A stretch of DNA of 64,000 nt from Paraburkholderia piptadeniae (GTDB taxonomy: Bacteria; Pseudomonadota; Gammaproteobacteria; Burkholderiales; Burkholderiaceae), in contig NZ_CYGY02000007.1 of NCBI RefSeq assembly GCF_900007165.1, forward strand, positions 1 to 64,000. The letters are read 5' to 3'. Below the pieces are notes generated by a model. The model ran no database searches. It was not told where the DNA came from and saw nothing but the letters and a program-made list of their open reading frames with translations. The position numbers were made by a program, and so were the translations under genes. Below, one piece after another: positions 1 through 8,403 of the stretch (positions are counted from its first letter, which is position 1; each line of letters starts with the position of its first letter).

Positions 1-669
1 GGGGTTGTTCTTGTAGAACTGGTCGAGGTCGCTCACGTTCGGCGTGTACGTGTTGGGACCGTTGGGCTCCAACGTCGACTGCTGACGGTCGTCGATCGTC
101 CACGAGATGCCGAGTGCGTGCAGCGCAGCGATATTGCCGTTGAAACCCTGCATGCCGAAGCGGTGCTGGTCCTGATGCGCGTAGTTCACGGTGCCGAGCA
201 CGGACGCGAGATTCGGCAGCACGCCGAACGTCGCAATGCCCGTCGGACGCGTGCCGCTGTGCGGCAGCGTGCCGCCGCCCGCGCGCAGTGTGGCCGTGAG
301 CGCGCCATAGCCCGACCACGTCGACGTACAGGGGATCGCGTTGGTCTGCACGCCGGCGCTCACGGGGAAACTACCCTGCGCCTTGATCGCGCCATTCGAA
401 TCGGCAATCGACCACACCACGGTATCCGCGTTCGGCGCGTTCGTCGTGATCGCGAGCTTGAACGGCGTGTTGTTCTGGAATACGCGCAGGCCGTCGCCGG
501 TCGGCGTGTCGGCCGTGATCAGGCCGTTCGGCGTGCCGGCCGCCTGTTGCGTTGCCGTGCCGCACGAAAGCGTCGAGCTGCCGGCGGCTTGAGCCTGCGC
601 GTGTTCCGCACCAAACGATGCCAACACAGTTGCTGATGCAACCCCCACTAGTTTCCAATATCTCATCAT
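1..669 (-). CDS. Secreted protein of unknown function, 3' end cut by window edge
   Basis: The reverse strand is open from 669 to the window edge (223 codons, no stop). Translation starts MMRYWKLVGVASATVLASFG and has a typical Sec signal peptide with a likely cleavage after an Ala-Gln-Ala stretch near residue 22. The mature part begins with an immunoglobulin-like or lectin-like section (FQNNTPFKLAITTNAPNAD) and then runs into HRFGMQGFNGNIAALHALGI, which has the feel of the first strand and helix of a TIM-barrel glycoside hydrolase. That family assignment is a guess, because the catalytic part lies outside the window. The start may be 669 or 666, since two ATG codons are adjacent. High GC and codon use match the rest of the window. 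Confidence 0.6.
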   Translation of the reverse strand, partial: MMRYWKLVGVASATVLASFGAEHAQAQAAGSSTLSCGTATQQAAGTPNGLITADTPTGDGLRVFQNNTPFKLAITTNAPNADTVVWSIADSNGAIKAQGSFPVSAGVQTNAIPCTSTWSGYGALTATLRAGGGTLPHSGTRPTGIATFGVLPNLASVLGTVNYAHQDQHRFGMQGFNGNIAALHALGISWTIDDRQQSTLEPNGPNTYTPNVSDLDQFYKNNP

Positions 670-2128
670 TGTCCGTATGTCTCGTTGAAGTAATTTCGCC
701 GAAGGTCTGGCAAGATCGATTGGTTTCGTCTCCCGCCTTGGCGTTATCAAATAGAAGAAGTGAACCGGAGAACGCACCAGCCTCTGTCCATTGTCTGAGC
801 CACTTCAGCTCGGCTGCGTCAACCTTCGGTCGCGCGAGGGCGCAAAACGGCCAAACCCGAAAACCTCCGCCAGTCGTCGCCGCCACTCCTACAATTACGT
901 AGTCCTTACTGTTAGCCTTAATCAGATGCGCTTGAAGCATCAATTCCTCGCAGCGAACAGCGCTCGCTTACGCACCGCCTGTTTGAACTACAACCGCCTG
1001 TCGGCACGTGCCATCGATCCGCCCTATACGCGATGAAATACGCACCCATCAGGCGATGGCAGCTAAGACGACCTAGTGTGTGACGCGAGTCTGATGACAG
1101 TCACGACGGACATCGTCTACTGCGCGCATCGCAGTCGGCAAACGCATAGGATGACAGACAGATCAGTAACGTCTTTCGCCTTTCCCTCGGCGACACGACG
1201 CCGTCTTCGAACCGCAACGGTTCGAAGACGCTGCAACGCATTCCTGCAACTGAACAGCCAAGATCCGTGCGTCCGGTTTCTGAGGTGAAGAAACCCGGAG
1301 CAGGAATTGACAACCAGACATCTAGACCCCGCTCATTCCAGCCTTTGTCGGCAAAAAGATGTCTAGCTACACGCAATGCCCTCTTCGGTATCTATTACGC
1401 CAGGACGACAGCTTCAACGCGGGTCCGGCACTAGTTACGGAAGACTTCCAAGGCAGAAGAATTATAAGCGCTTCATGCGGGTAGCGTTAACCCGCTCCAG
1501 TGCAGAAAAGGACTGATCTCGATGATGAGCGGTGAAATCGTTCTCCCATTTTCTACATTCGCTGCCTGTGGGGGCGATCTGCCTCAATGCCCCGGAGAAA
1601 AGACACGTCTCTCATCGGTCTGGATATTTTTTCAGGAAAGCACATTCCGTTTTCTATTATTAATATAAATACTGGCTTGATCCCTTTATATACGGTAGTA
1701 GCGGAACAGATATTAAGGATCGCCAATTAGCTAATTCTTCTGGTCATGCAAAATCAAATCGAAGATCGCCACCCGGTTCAGCCGCCATCAAGTACAGCTG
1801 AAATGTACTTCGTGTGCGGACGCGCTATGAACACACGCGGTATGAACACCAGTCCTGTCGCGCAATAAGAGATGGTTTTATGGGCGACGCGTGTCGCCGT
1901 CCGCCGGCTACGCCCAGACAGTAAGCGATTTCCCCCACACAGCAAGCCATCGCGTGGGCACAACAAATGCGACGTTCATGGCACCGGTACACGCTGCGCG
2001 AAAAACGGGCAATGCAGCAGGCAATGCAGTCACGACGGCTTCCTCTGCGTGGAATAACGAAACCGGTGCATGCTCGCCCGTTCGACGAAGTCTGTTTGAT
2101 AAGAAAAAATACATTGATGGAGCTTTCA
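670..2128. other. Long non-coding region with AT-rich patch
   Basis: I see no convincing gene in this 1.46 kb between two divergently transcribed genes. The short open frames lack ribosome sites and family resemblance. It holds a strong palindrome at 1202-1230 and an AT-rich patch at about 1620-1780, the latter probably containing the promoter of the downstream NRPS-like gene or a site for a nucleoid silencer protein. Confidence 0.5.
1202..1230. repeat. Perfect 13-bp inverted repeat with 3-nt loop
   Basis: Arms 1202-1214 and 1218-1230 (CGTCTTCGAACCG and its exact complement) flank a CAA loop. No T-run follows on either strand, so a classical terminator is unlikely. It could be a regulator site or a remnant of a mobile element. 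Confidence 0.6.
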
Positions 2129-5100
2129 ATGGACCGTTTCCACCTGTCCGACGCGCTTCAGTGCTCACGCGTCACCACAGGACGAATTCCGATTTATGAC
2201 GACACGTCCGGGCAACTGACAACATCGCAACTGAGCGCATTTGCGGCCACCCTGCAGGCGCGCACTGGCAAAGAACTCAACGACTACCCGTCGCTACACG
2301 ATTTCTCCGTGCGAGACTTTCGCACTTTCTGGCGGTGCTTCGTCGAGTGGTCGCAGGGGCTCGATGTGTCCGGCAGCATCGAGCCGGTTTGCGTCGGCGA
2401 CGCGTGCGAGCATGCATGCTTCTTTCCCGACCTTCAACTCAACTACGCTGCCAACCTGCTTAACCTGTCGGTGGCACCGGCCACTGCACCCGCGATCACC
2501 GCATGTTACGCGGATGGAAAACGTGTGCGCCTGACGCGCGGCGAACTGCGCGAGCGCGTCGCGCGTCTTGCACATGCTCTTTCGAAATTGGGGCTGCGCG
2601 ATGGCGACCGTGCGGTCGCCGTCATGCGCAACGACGCTGACGCAGCCGTTACCGCGCTGGCAGTTGCCGCGCTCGGCGCAACCTTTTCGTCCGCGGCGCC
2701 CGAAATGGGCGTCGAAGCGATCCTCGATCGCTTCACGCCGCTCGCACCCCGACTGCTGTTCGCGCACACCACGGCGCGCGATTTCGATACGGGCATGCCA
2801 GTGGCGGAAAAAGTCGGCATGCTGACGGATGCGCTACGCTCACTGCAGGGGCTCGTCTGTCTCGATGACGGCAATGACCTGCCGGGCACAATCAGGCAGC
2901 GTGTCTATACGCTTGGTGAGCTGATCGACGGTGGCGACGCCGCGCGCTTCGAGTGGCCGCGCTTCCCGTTCAATCATCCGCTTTTCATCATGTTCTCGTC
3001 GGGCACGACCGGCAGGCCGAAGTGCATCGTGCACGGCGCCGGCGGCAGTCTGCTCGAGCACCTGAAGGAGCATCGGCTGCACTGCGATCTGCGGCCCGGC
3101 GACCGGATGTACTTCCACACCACCTGCGCATGGATGATGTGGAACTGGCAGTTGTCGGCGCTTGCATCCGGCGTCGAAATCGTGACTTATGACGGCCCGA
3201 TCTCCACGATCGATGTGTTGTGGCGTCTCGTCGCCGATGAGCGTGTCACCGTGTTCGGCACGAGCCCCGCCTATCTGAGGATGTGCGAGGACGCCGGCCT
3301 GGAGCCTGGGCGGCAGTTCGATCTCGGTGCACTTCGCGCGATGATGTCAACGGGCGCGGTGCTGTACGACACGCAGTTCGACTGGGTACGCGATCACGTG
3401 AAGCCACTGCCGCTACAGTCGATCTCGGGCGGCACCGATATCATCGGCTGCTTTGTGCTTGGAAATCCTGACTTGCCGGTCTATGCAGGGGAAGCGCAAT
3501 GCAGGAGTCTTGCGCTCGAGGTGCAGGCGTGGGATCAGGGAGCGCCCACGACGGGAATCGGCGAACTCGTTTGCATCAACCCGTTTCCGTCACGTCCGCT
3601 CGGGTTCTATGGCGACATCGACGGCGCGGCCTTTCACGCGGCCTATTTTTCACGTAACCCGGGTGTGTGGACGCACGGCGATCTGATCGGGTTTTCGTCT
3701 GAAGGCACGGCCCGTCTGCACGGACGTTCCGACGGCATATTGAATGTGCGCGGGATCAAGATCGCGCCAGCCGAAATCTATCGCGTGCTGAACGATATCC
3801 GCGAAATTCGCGAAGCGATGGTCGTCGAGCAACGGCAAGGCAGCGGCCGAGTGGATCAGGCATGCGATCGAACGCCTGACCCGCGCATTGTCATGCTGCT
3901 GGTCCTGCAGGATGGCGTCACGCTGACGGGTACGCTGGTCGCCCGAATACGCCGCGATCTCGCGCACCGCGCGTCGCCCGCGCACGTTCCAGACCGGATC
4001 ATCGCCGTCGATGCATTGCCCGTCACACACAACGGCAAGCTATCCGAACGATCCGCGCGTGATGCCGTCAACGGCGTGCCGGCCATCAATGTCACGGCGC
4101 TGCGCAATCCTGAATGTCTCGACGCGATCCGGAACCATCCGGCGCTCAAGCTCGCGACTCAAAAGCTTCCGCCGGCCGGCGACTCACGCGAACAACTCGA
4201 ACGACATTTGCAGGCACTGTGGGAGAAGCTGTTCGACTTTGCGCCGATCGGCCGCGATGACAATTTCTTCGAACTGGGTGGCAATTCGCTTCTCGCGGCA
4301 AGGCTGCTCGCCGAAGTACGTCAGTCGACGGGCCGCACGATGCCACTCGCGACGCTGGTGATCGCGCCGACGATCTCGCGCCTTGCCGGGATCATCGAAG
4401 ATGGCACACCGCTGGCATCGTCGCCGATTCTGGTGCCCATGCGCGCCGGGACGGGAACGCCCGTGTTCCTCGTGCATGGCTTGAGCGGCTCGGTGATGGA
4501 ATGCTGGGCGCTGGTTCACGCACTGCGCAGCCCGCGCCCGGTCTTTGGTCTGCAGGCACGCGGCCTTGACGGAGAAGAGCCGACACAGCGGCACGTCGAA
4601 GAAATGGCTGCCTGCTACATCGACGAGATGCGTGCCGTGCAGCCGAACGGGCCGTATTCCGTGACGGGCTATTCGCTCGGCGGGCTGATCGCATTCGAGA
4701 TCGCGCAACAGCTACGGCGCGCCGGCGACCAGGTCGGCATGCTGTGCCTGCTCGATCCGTATGTCTACGAGCGCTGGCTGCCGTTAAGCGCGCGGATGCG
4801 CCAGTGCTACGGCCGGATACGGGGCCAATGGCGCAAGCTGCGTGCTGTGCCGGCGTCGCGAATGGTCGGTTACGTGGCTGATCGGCTCATCGTTGGAGCC
4901 GATCACGTGCAAATGCGCCTCGGCCGCATGAGACTGCGGCCAGACGCGACGACTGCGGCGTTTCCGCCTGCGCTCAGACAGGTGCGCGAAACGTTGGTGC
5001 TGGCGATGACCCGCTACCGGCCGCCCCCTTATAACGCTGGACCGATTGTGTATGTGCGCGCGACGACCCGGCTGGACGAGCGCGGCGATCCGATGCTTTT

Positions 5101-5227
5101 GTGGCAGCGCGTCGCGCGCGGCGGCCTGGTGATTGTCGAGGTATCCGGTAGCCATGACGAAATGGTGGTCGAGCCGAATCTGCGGGTCGTCGCGGCGTCG
5201 CTGGACAGGGCATTGACGAACGCGTGA
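2129..5227 (+). CDS. NRPS-like synthetase: acetoacetyl-CoA synthetase-type A domain, carrier, thioesterase
   Basis: A 1032-residue protein with A-T-TE order. Residues 1-650 follow acetoacetyl-CoA synthetase (AACS) closely: the ATP loop FSSGTTGRPKCIVHG (289-303), the segment TTCAWMMWNWQLSALASG, SGGTDIIGCF, HGDLIGF, GRSDGILNVRGIKI, and the C-terminal Lys637. A phosphopantetheine carrier follows with FELGGNSLLAARL (Ser720). An alpha/beta-hydrolase thioesterase ends the protein, with FLVHGLSG, the nucleophile elbow GYSLGG (Ser849) and a late His (GSHDEM, His1009). The start at 2129 is preferred because TGGAGC lies 6 nt upstream; an earlier frame opens at 1967. Such a protein should adenylate a carboxylic acid, perhaps a keto acid given the AACS-like A domain, load it on the carrier and release or dimerise it. 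Bacterial A-T-TE furanone synthetases such as RalA share the domain order. Product and substrate are unknown. Confidence 0.88.
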   Translation: MDRFHLSDALQCSRVTTGRIPIYDDTSGQLTTSQLSAFAATLQARTGKELNDYPSLHDFSVRDFRTFWRCFVEWSQGLDVSGSIEPVCVGDACEHACFFPDLQLNYAANLLNLSVAPATAPAITACYADGKRVRLTRGELRERVARLAHALSKLGLRDGDRAVAVMRNDADAAVTALAVAALGATFSSAAPEMGVEAILDRFTPLAPRLLFAHTTARDFDTGMPVAEKVGMLTDALRSLQGLVCLDDGNDLPGTIRQRVYTLGELIDGGDAARFEWPRFPFNHPLFIMFSSGTTGRPKCIVHGAGGSLLEHLKEHRLHCDLRPGDRMYFHTTCAWMMWNWQLSALASGVEIVTYDGPISTIDVLWRLVADERVTVFGTSPAYLRMCEDAGLEPGRQFDLGALRAMMSTGAVLYDTQFDWVRDHVKPLPLQSISGGTDIIGCFVLGNPDLPVYAGEAQCRSLALEVQAWDQGAPTTGIGELVCINPFPSRPLGFYGDIDGAAFHAAYFSRNPGVWTHGDLIGFSSEGTARLHGRSDGILNVRGIKIAPAEIYRVLNDIREIREAMVVEQRQGSGRVDQACDRTPDPRIVMLLVLQDGVTLTGTLVARIRRDLAHRASPAHVPDRIIAVDALPVTHNGKLSERSARDAVNGVPAINVTALRNPECLDAIRNHPALKLATQKLPPAGDSREQLERHLQALWEKLFDFAPIGRDDNFFELGGNSLLAARLLAEVRQSTGRTMPLATLVIAPTISRLAGIIEDGTPLASSPILVPMRAGTGTPVFLVHGLSGSVMECWALVHALRSPRPVFGLQARGLDGEEPTQRHVEEMAACYIDEMRAVQPNGPYSVTGYSLGGLIAFEIAQQLRRAGDQVGMLCLLDPYVYERWLPLSARMRQCYGRIRGQWRKLRAVPASRMVGYVADRLIVGADHVQMRLGRMRLRPDATTAAFPPALRQVRETLVLAMTRYRPPPYNAGPIVYVRATTRLDERGDPMLLWQRVARGGLVIVEVSGSHDEMVVEPNLRVVAASLDRALTNA

Positions 5228-5839
5228 CAGGGCGGGGTTTAGGCATGCTGCACGATGTTGTCACAGCGCGAATCGCACGAAATGCGGCACTACTTTCATT
5301 GCCTCATCCGAGCCGGGTCTCTTTGCCGGACACACCCGCCGTTACAGGTTTACGCTCCCATCTCCGACGATGTGGTGTACATATCGTCGACGCGATAAAG
5401 CGGGCGAATTCGACCGCCCCCATGAAGATCCTGGCAATCATGCCGTCCACCGACTTCAAGGGTGGAAGCGGCGAAACGAGTTTCACCGCTCAGGGCGCCG
5501 TTAGCACAACACGATCTCGATCTCGATCTCCACATCCAGGGGGTGACAGACGTAATGCCGTCTACGGCCGGGGACCGATTATTTTTTACAAGTCACGGGT
5601 AATCGAATCCGGGAGAGGCCGTCGCGGGTCGGAGCCTGTGCGCCGCTGGTCTGTTGCTCGCCCATTGCCGATCCGCAATTCCGCCAGCGCACCCGTTCAG
5701 GATGCACGACCAGTCGCGCATTGGCGTGCGCATTCGCCACCGTGCAGGCGGCGTGCACCCCAGGCAGGATTCATGCTGCTTGATGGATGTTGTCACGTTC
5801 GACCTTCCCTGTTGTTCAACCGTGCTTGCCCTGCTCCAA
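5228..5839 (+). other. Gap of about 610 bp with a possible glycosyltransferase 5' remnant
   Basis: No intact gene is visible. At 5422 a frame opens with MKILAIMPSTDFKGG, which resembles the first beta strand and glycine loop of a GT4 glycosyltransferase, but the similarity ends within about 20 codons and no ribosome site precedes it. Between 5513 and 5532 there is a short run of CGATCT-type hexamers. Confidence 0.3.
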
Positions 5840-7036
5840 ATGCGCTTCCTTTTCGTCATCGGCAATCTGAGCGACTACCACGTCCCGCGGTACGAAGCGC
5901 TTGCAAAGCTCGCGATCGCTCGCGGAGACAAAATCTCCTTAGTCGAGGTATTTGGAAGGTCCGGCGCTTATTTGTTTCCGCAGGAGGGTCGCATCGCATT
6001 CTTTCAGGGCTCCCCACCGGATGCTGTCACGCTGATCGAAGGTGCCAGCGAGACAGATCATCATTGGTTGCGTGTCGGTAACGGATTGCTCACGGCGCTA
6101 CGTCAATACAGTCCCGACGTCGTCGTGACGCTTGGCTATAACACGTACTACTCTCTTTTCCTGTGGTTACTGAAAGTGCTGGGAAGACGCTTCACGCTTA
6201 TCTACATGTCGGACTCAAAAGCCGATGACGGCAGGCGATATGCGCTCAAGGAGCGCCTGAAACAGGCGCTGGTCTCGGGCTTTGATGGAGCGCTGGTCGC
6301 GGGCGAAAAACACCGCGCTTACGCCCGATCGCTGGGTATTCCGATGAGCCGGTCCAGAACCGGCTTCGATGTGATCGACGTCGAGTATTTTTCGGCGGCT
6401 TCACGCGTAGCCCTAGCGAGCGCGTCGACGATTCGTTGCAACTTCGGCCTTCCCGCGCGCTACGCCATCTGCGTCAGCCGGTTCATAAGGCGCAAGAACG
6501 TCGATCTGTTGATCGAGGCATTCTGTCGGTCACAACTGCATTCAGCGGGACTGTCACTGCTGCTGGTAGGACAGGGGCCGTGCGGCCCGGAAGTCCGCGA
6601 CGCAATCGATCGACTCGGAATGCACAGGCATATACAGATCCTTGGTAGCGTCCCTTATTGCGAAATGCCGGCCCTGTATTCACTGGCCGAATTCGCGGTG
6701 CTGCCGAGCGCGTACGACCAATGGGGGCTTTGCATCAGCGAGGCGTTCGCCGCAGCCAAGCCCGCCATCGTAACCAGAACCTGCGGCGTCGCAAACGAGC
6801 TGGTGCTCGACGGTATCAACGGCTTCATCGTCGAGCCGGGCGACGCTGCAACGCTGGCTGACCGGCTTGTAAAACTGTCCACGGACGATGCGTTGCGGGA
6901 GCGATTCTCGCAGAACGCCGTTTCAACAGTCCGTCGCTGGACGCCCACGCTCTTCGCGAGGAACGTTATCGAGCTCGCCGATTCGCTCACCGGAGCAGCG
7001 ACATCTCTCGCCCGTAATAGAGGCGCCGCAGCGTAG
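5840..7036 (+). CDS. GT4-family glycosyltransferase
   Basis: A 398-residue GT-B glycosyltransferase. MRFLFVIGNLSDYHVPRYEA at the start fits the first beta strand of the acceptor domain. The donor half has the GT4 hallmark YAICVSRFIRRKNVDLLIEAF, then LLLVGQGP, ILGSVPYCEMPALYSLAEF, and the sugar-nucleotide motif E-A-F-A-A-A-K-P with a second Glu (VANEL) before NGFIVEPGD. It should transfer a sugar from a nucleotide donor to an unknown acceptor on the cytoplasmic side. The frame is open upstream to 5654, but that part is arginine- and proline-rich shadow sequence. No good Shine-Dalgarno precedes 5840, so the start is uncertain. The gene follows the A-T-TE enzyme in the same direction after 612 bp; whether they act together is inference. 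Confidence 0.85.
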   Translation: MRFLFVIGNLSDYHVPRYEALAKLAIARGDKISLVEVFGRSGAYLFPQEGRIAFFQGSPPDAVTLIEGASETDHHWLRVGNGLLTALRQYSPDVVVTLGYNTYYSLFLWLLKVLGRRFTLIYMSDSKADDGRRYALKERLKQALVSGFDGALVAGEKHRAYARSLGIPMSRSRTGFDVIDVEYFSAASRVALASASTIRCNFGLPARYAICVSRFIRRKNVDLLIEAFCRSQLHSAGLSLLLVGQGPCGPEVRDAIDRLGMHRHIQILGSVPYCEMPALYSLAEFAVLPSAYDQWGLCISEAFAAAKPAIVTRTCGVANELVLDGINGFIVEPGDAATLADRLVKLSTDDALRERFSQNAVSTVRRWTPTLFARNVIELADSLTGAATSLARNRGAAA

Positions 7037-7464
7037 CTCGCCGTTACGATCACAGGTAGCGTACAAAAGCCGGGGGCGCTTTGGCCGCACCCGTCGGCTT
7101 GAGCATTCTCGCCATCGAGTACACATTAACCGTACGTTCCACATCAAGCCATTGCCTGAGTGACATTGCCTGAGTGAGCCACCGAAGCCATTCAGGAAGT
7201 CGAGGGCCTGCACCAGAGATTCTGCTGGGACTCAGCCTACCGGGAACGCGCCATGCTCGCTAGAGTGAGCCACTTGCGCGCGAGAGCAACCATGCGTGCG
7301 CGACACACGACGAGAGACGCAAGTCGTTGAGTACGGCGCGCTCGATGGAATCGCAAATGTTGTCGTCGAAAAGGCTAGCCCGGCGTTCATGTCGGGGCCG
7401 CTACGCCGTTTTCGCAACGAACTCGCCGCATGGCAGCACCTTGCGCAGTATTACGGAGAGGAAA
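7037..7464 (+). other. Intergenic region with a 14-bp tandem duplication
   Basis: No gene is supported here. CATTGCCTGAGTGA occurs twice head to tail at 7150-7163 and 7164-7177. A related GAGTGAGCCAC string appears at 7172-7182 and again near 7265. Function is unknown. Confidence 0.5.
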
Positions 7465-7788
7465 GTGACCGAGGCGAAGCTCTATGATCGCAGCTTCAGC
7501 GAGGGCTACGAGGCAGGTTTTGCCGGTCGGGCACGCGAGTGCCCATACAACGCCAGCAAAGGCATGTACGACGAGGACCAGTGGCATGCCGGGTATCTGT
7601 ACGGCCAGCATGTCGCCATCATGCAGCACCTGCAGACCGGCGCACGTCCGCACCACACACCCGCTGTGGGGGCGGACAGCGCGTGGCCGGGCTGGATCTG
7701 GTCCGTGCCGCTCGGCGTGGTCGGATGGCTCGGTATCCATGCGCGATTCATGATAACGAGACGGTCACGGTTACGTTCGACGGGATGA
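7465..7788 (+). CDS. Rmf/CrpP-like small protein
   Basis: A 107-residue protein starting at GTG 7465, with GGAGAGGA just upstream. The first 50 residues (YDRSFSEGYEAGFAGRA, then ECPYN and DQWHAGYLYGQ) match the pattern of ribosome modulation factor and its relatives: an aromatic-Gly-Tyr-Glu-Ala-Gly helix, a Cys-Pro-Tyr turn and a Trp-x-x-Gly-Tyr/Trp helix. Rmf binds 16S rRNA and drives 100S dimers in stationary phase. The C-terminal half is extra compared with the 55-residue Escherichia coli protein and contains one hydrophobic stretch (GWIWSVPLGVVGWLGI), so the tail may be a frameshifted or fused segment. Role in ribosome hibernation is inferred only from the motif. Confidence 0.6.
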   Translation: MTEAKLYDRSFSEGYEAGFAGRARECPYNASKGMYDEDQWHAGYLYGQHVAIMQHLQTGARPHHTPAVGADSAWPGWIWSVPLGVVGWLGIHARFMITRRSRLRSTG

Positions 7789-8403
7789 AGCCCGACTATA
7801 CGATGACGGATCACTAAAATCCGGCTTCACGTCCCGCGGGAAGAAACTTCATGCCGCTGCGCAGATAGGGTTTCAGGCTTGCCGGGACGGGCTCCATCGA
7901 TTGCCGTGGACAGGAGCGGCGCCAATCTGGCCGTGCCTGGAGGCCTCAACAAAGTCTATCCGCATAGCCCGCATCTCCCGCGGCGCGTGCGTCCTCGACC
8001 ATCTGTGCGAGCAGCCCACGCAGGCCGGTGGGGCAATACGTTGTAAGCAGTTCGCGTTACGGCATGCGGGCCAGGACCGGGCCCTTTTCCCATGACTGCC
8101 GCTTGCATGCGTGCCGATATGCATATCGGCGATCGCCGCCCCGGCGGTCCCGAGATCCATCATCGTCAGGAGCAGGACCACCCGCCGGCCCAGTCCAGGA
8201 CCGATTGTTGTCGTTGGCAGCCAACCGTCCAGCCCTTCTTTCAAATCTCCGAACTGGCGTCGATTCCGCCTACTTTTTGAGATAATGCATCGCCGGGGAG
8301 TCGTGTAGTCTCGTTGCAATTTCCCCTACCACTTCGACGTGGGCCGTCCGGACGATCACCATTCCGTGCACGCCCTGAAACTTCAACGAGAGAGTCCTCG
8401 ACA
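7789..8403. other. Intergenic region upstream of the wsp operon
   Basis: No intact gene is visible. On the reverse strand around 8030-7818, short conserved-looking pieces occur in one frame (GLRGLLAQMVEDARAAG, later PASLKPYLRSGMKFLPAG ending in a stop), separated by an in-frame stop, which suggests a decayed gene of unknown family. The last 100 bp should hold the wsp promoter; no clear -35/-10 pair stands out. Confidence 0.35.

Noticed and set aside
371..943. Reverse-strand open frame of 190 codons
   Set aside because: It overlaps the signal-peptide gene in another frame and lacks protein-like features.
1967..2128. Upstream start for the NRPS-like gene adding 54 residues
   Set aside because: The added part has no family similarity, and ATG 2129 has a well-spaced ribosome site.
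5224..6081. Forward open frame of 285 codons after the NRPS-like gene
   Set aside because: Its second half is a shadow of the glycosyltransferase gene and its first half is mostly Arg/Ser/Pro; only the short GT-like string at 5422 is noted.
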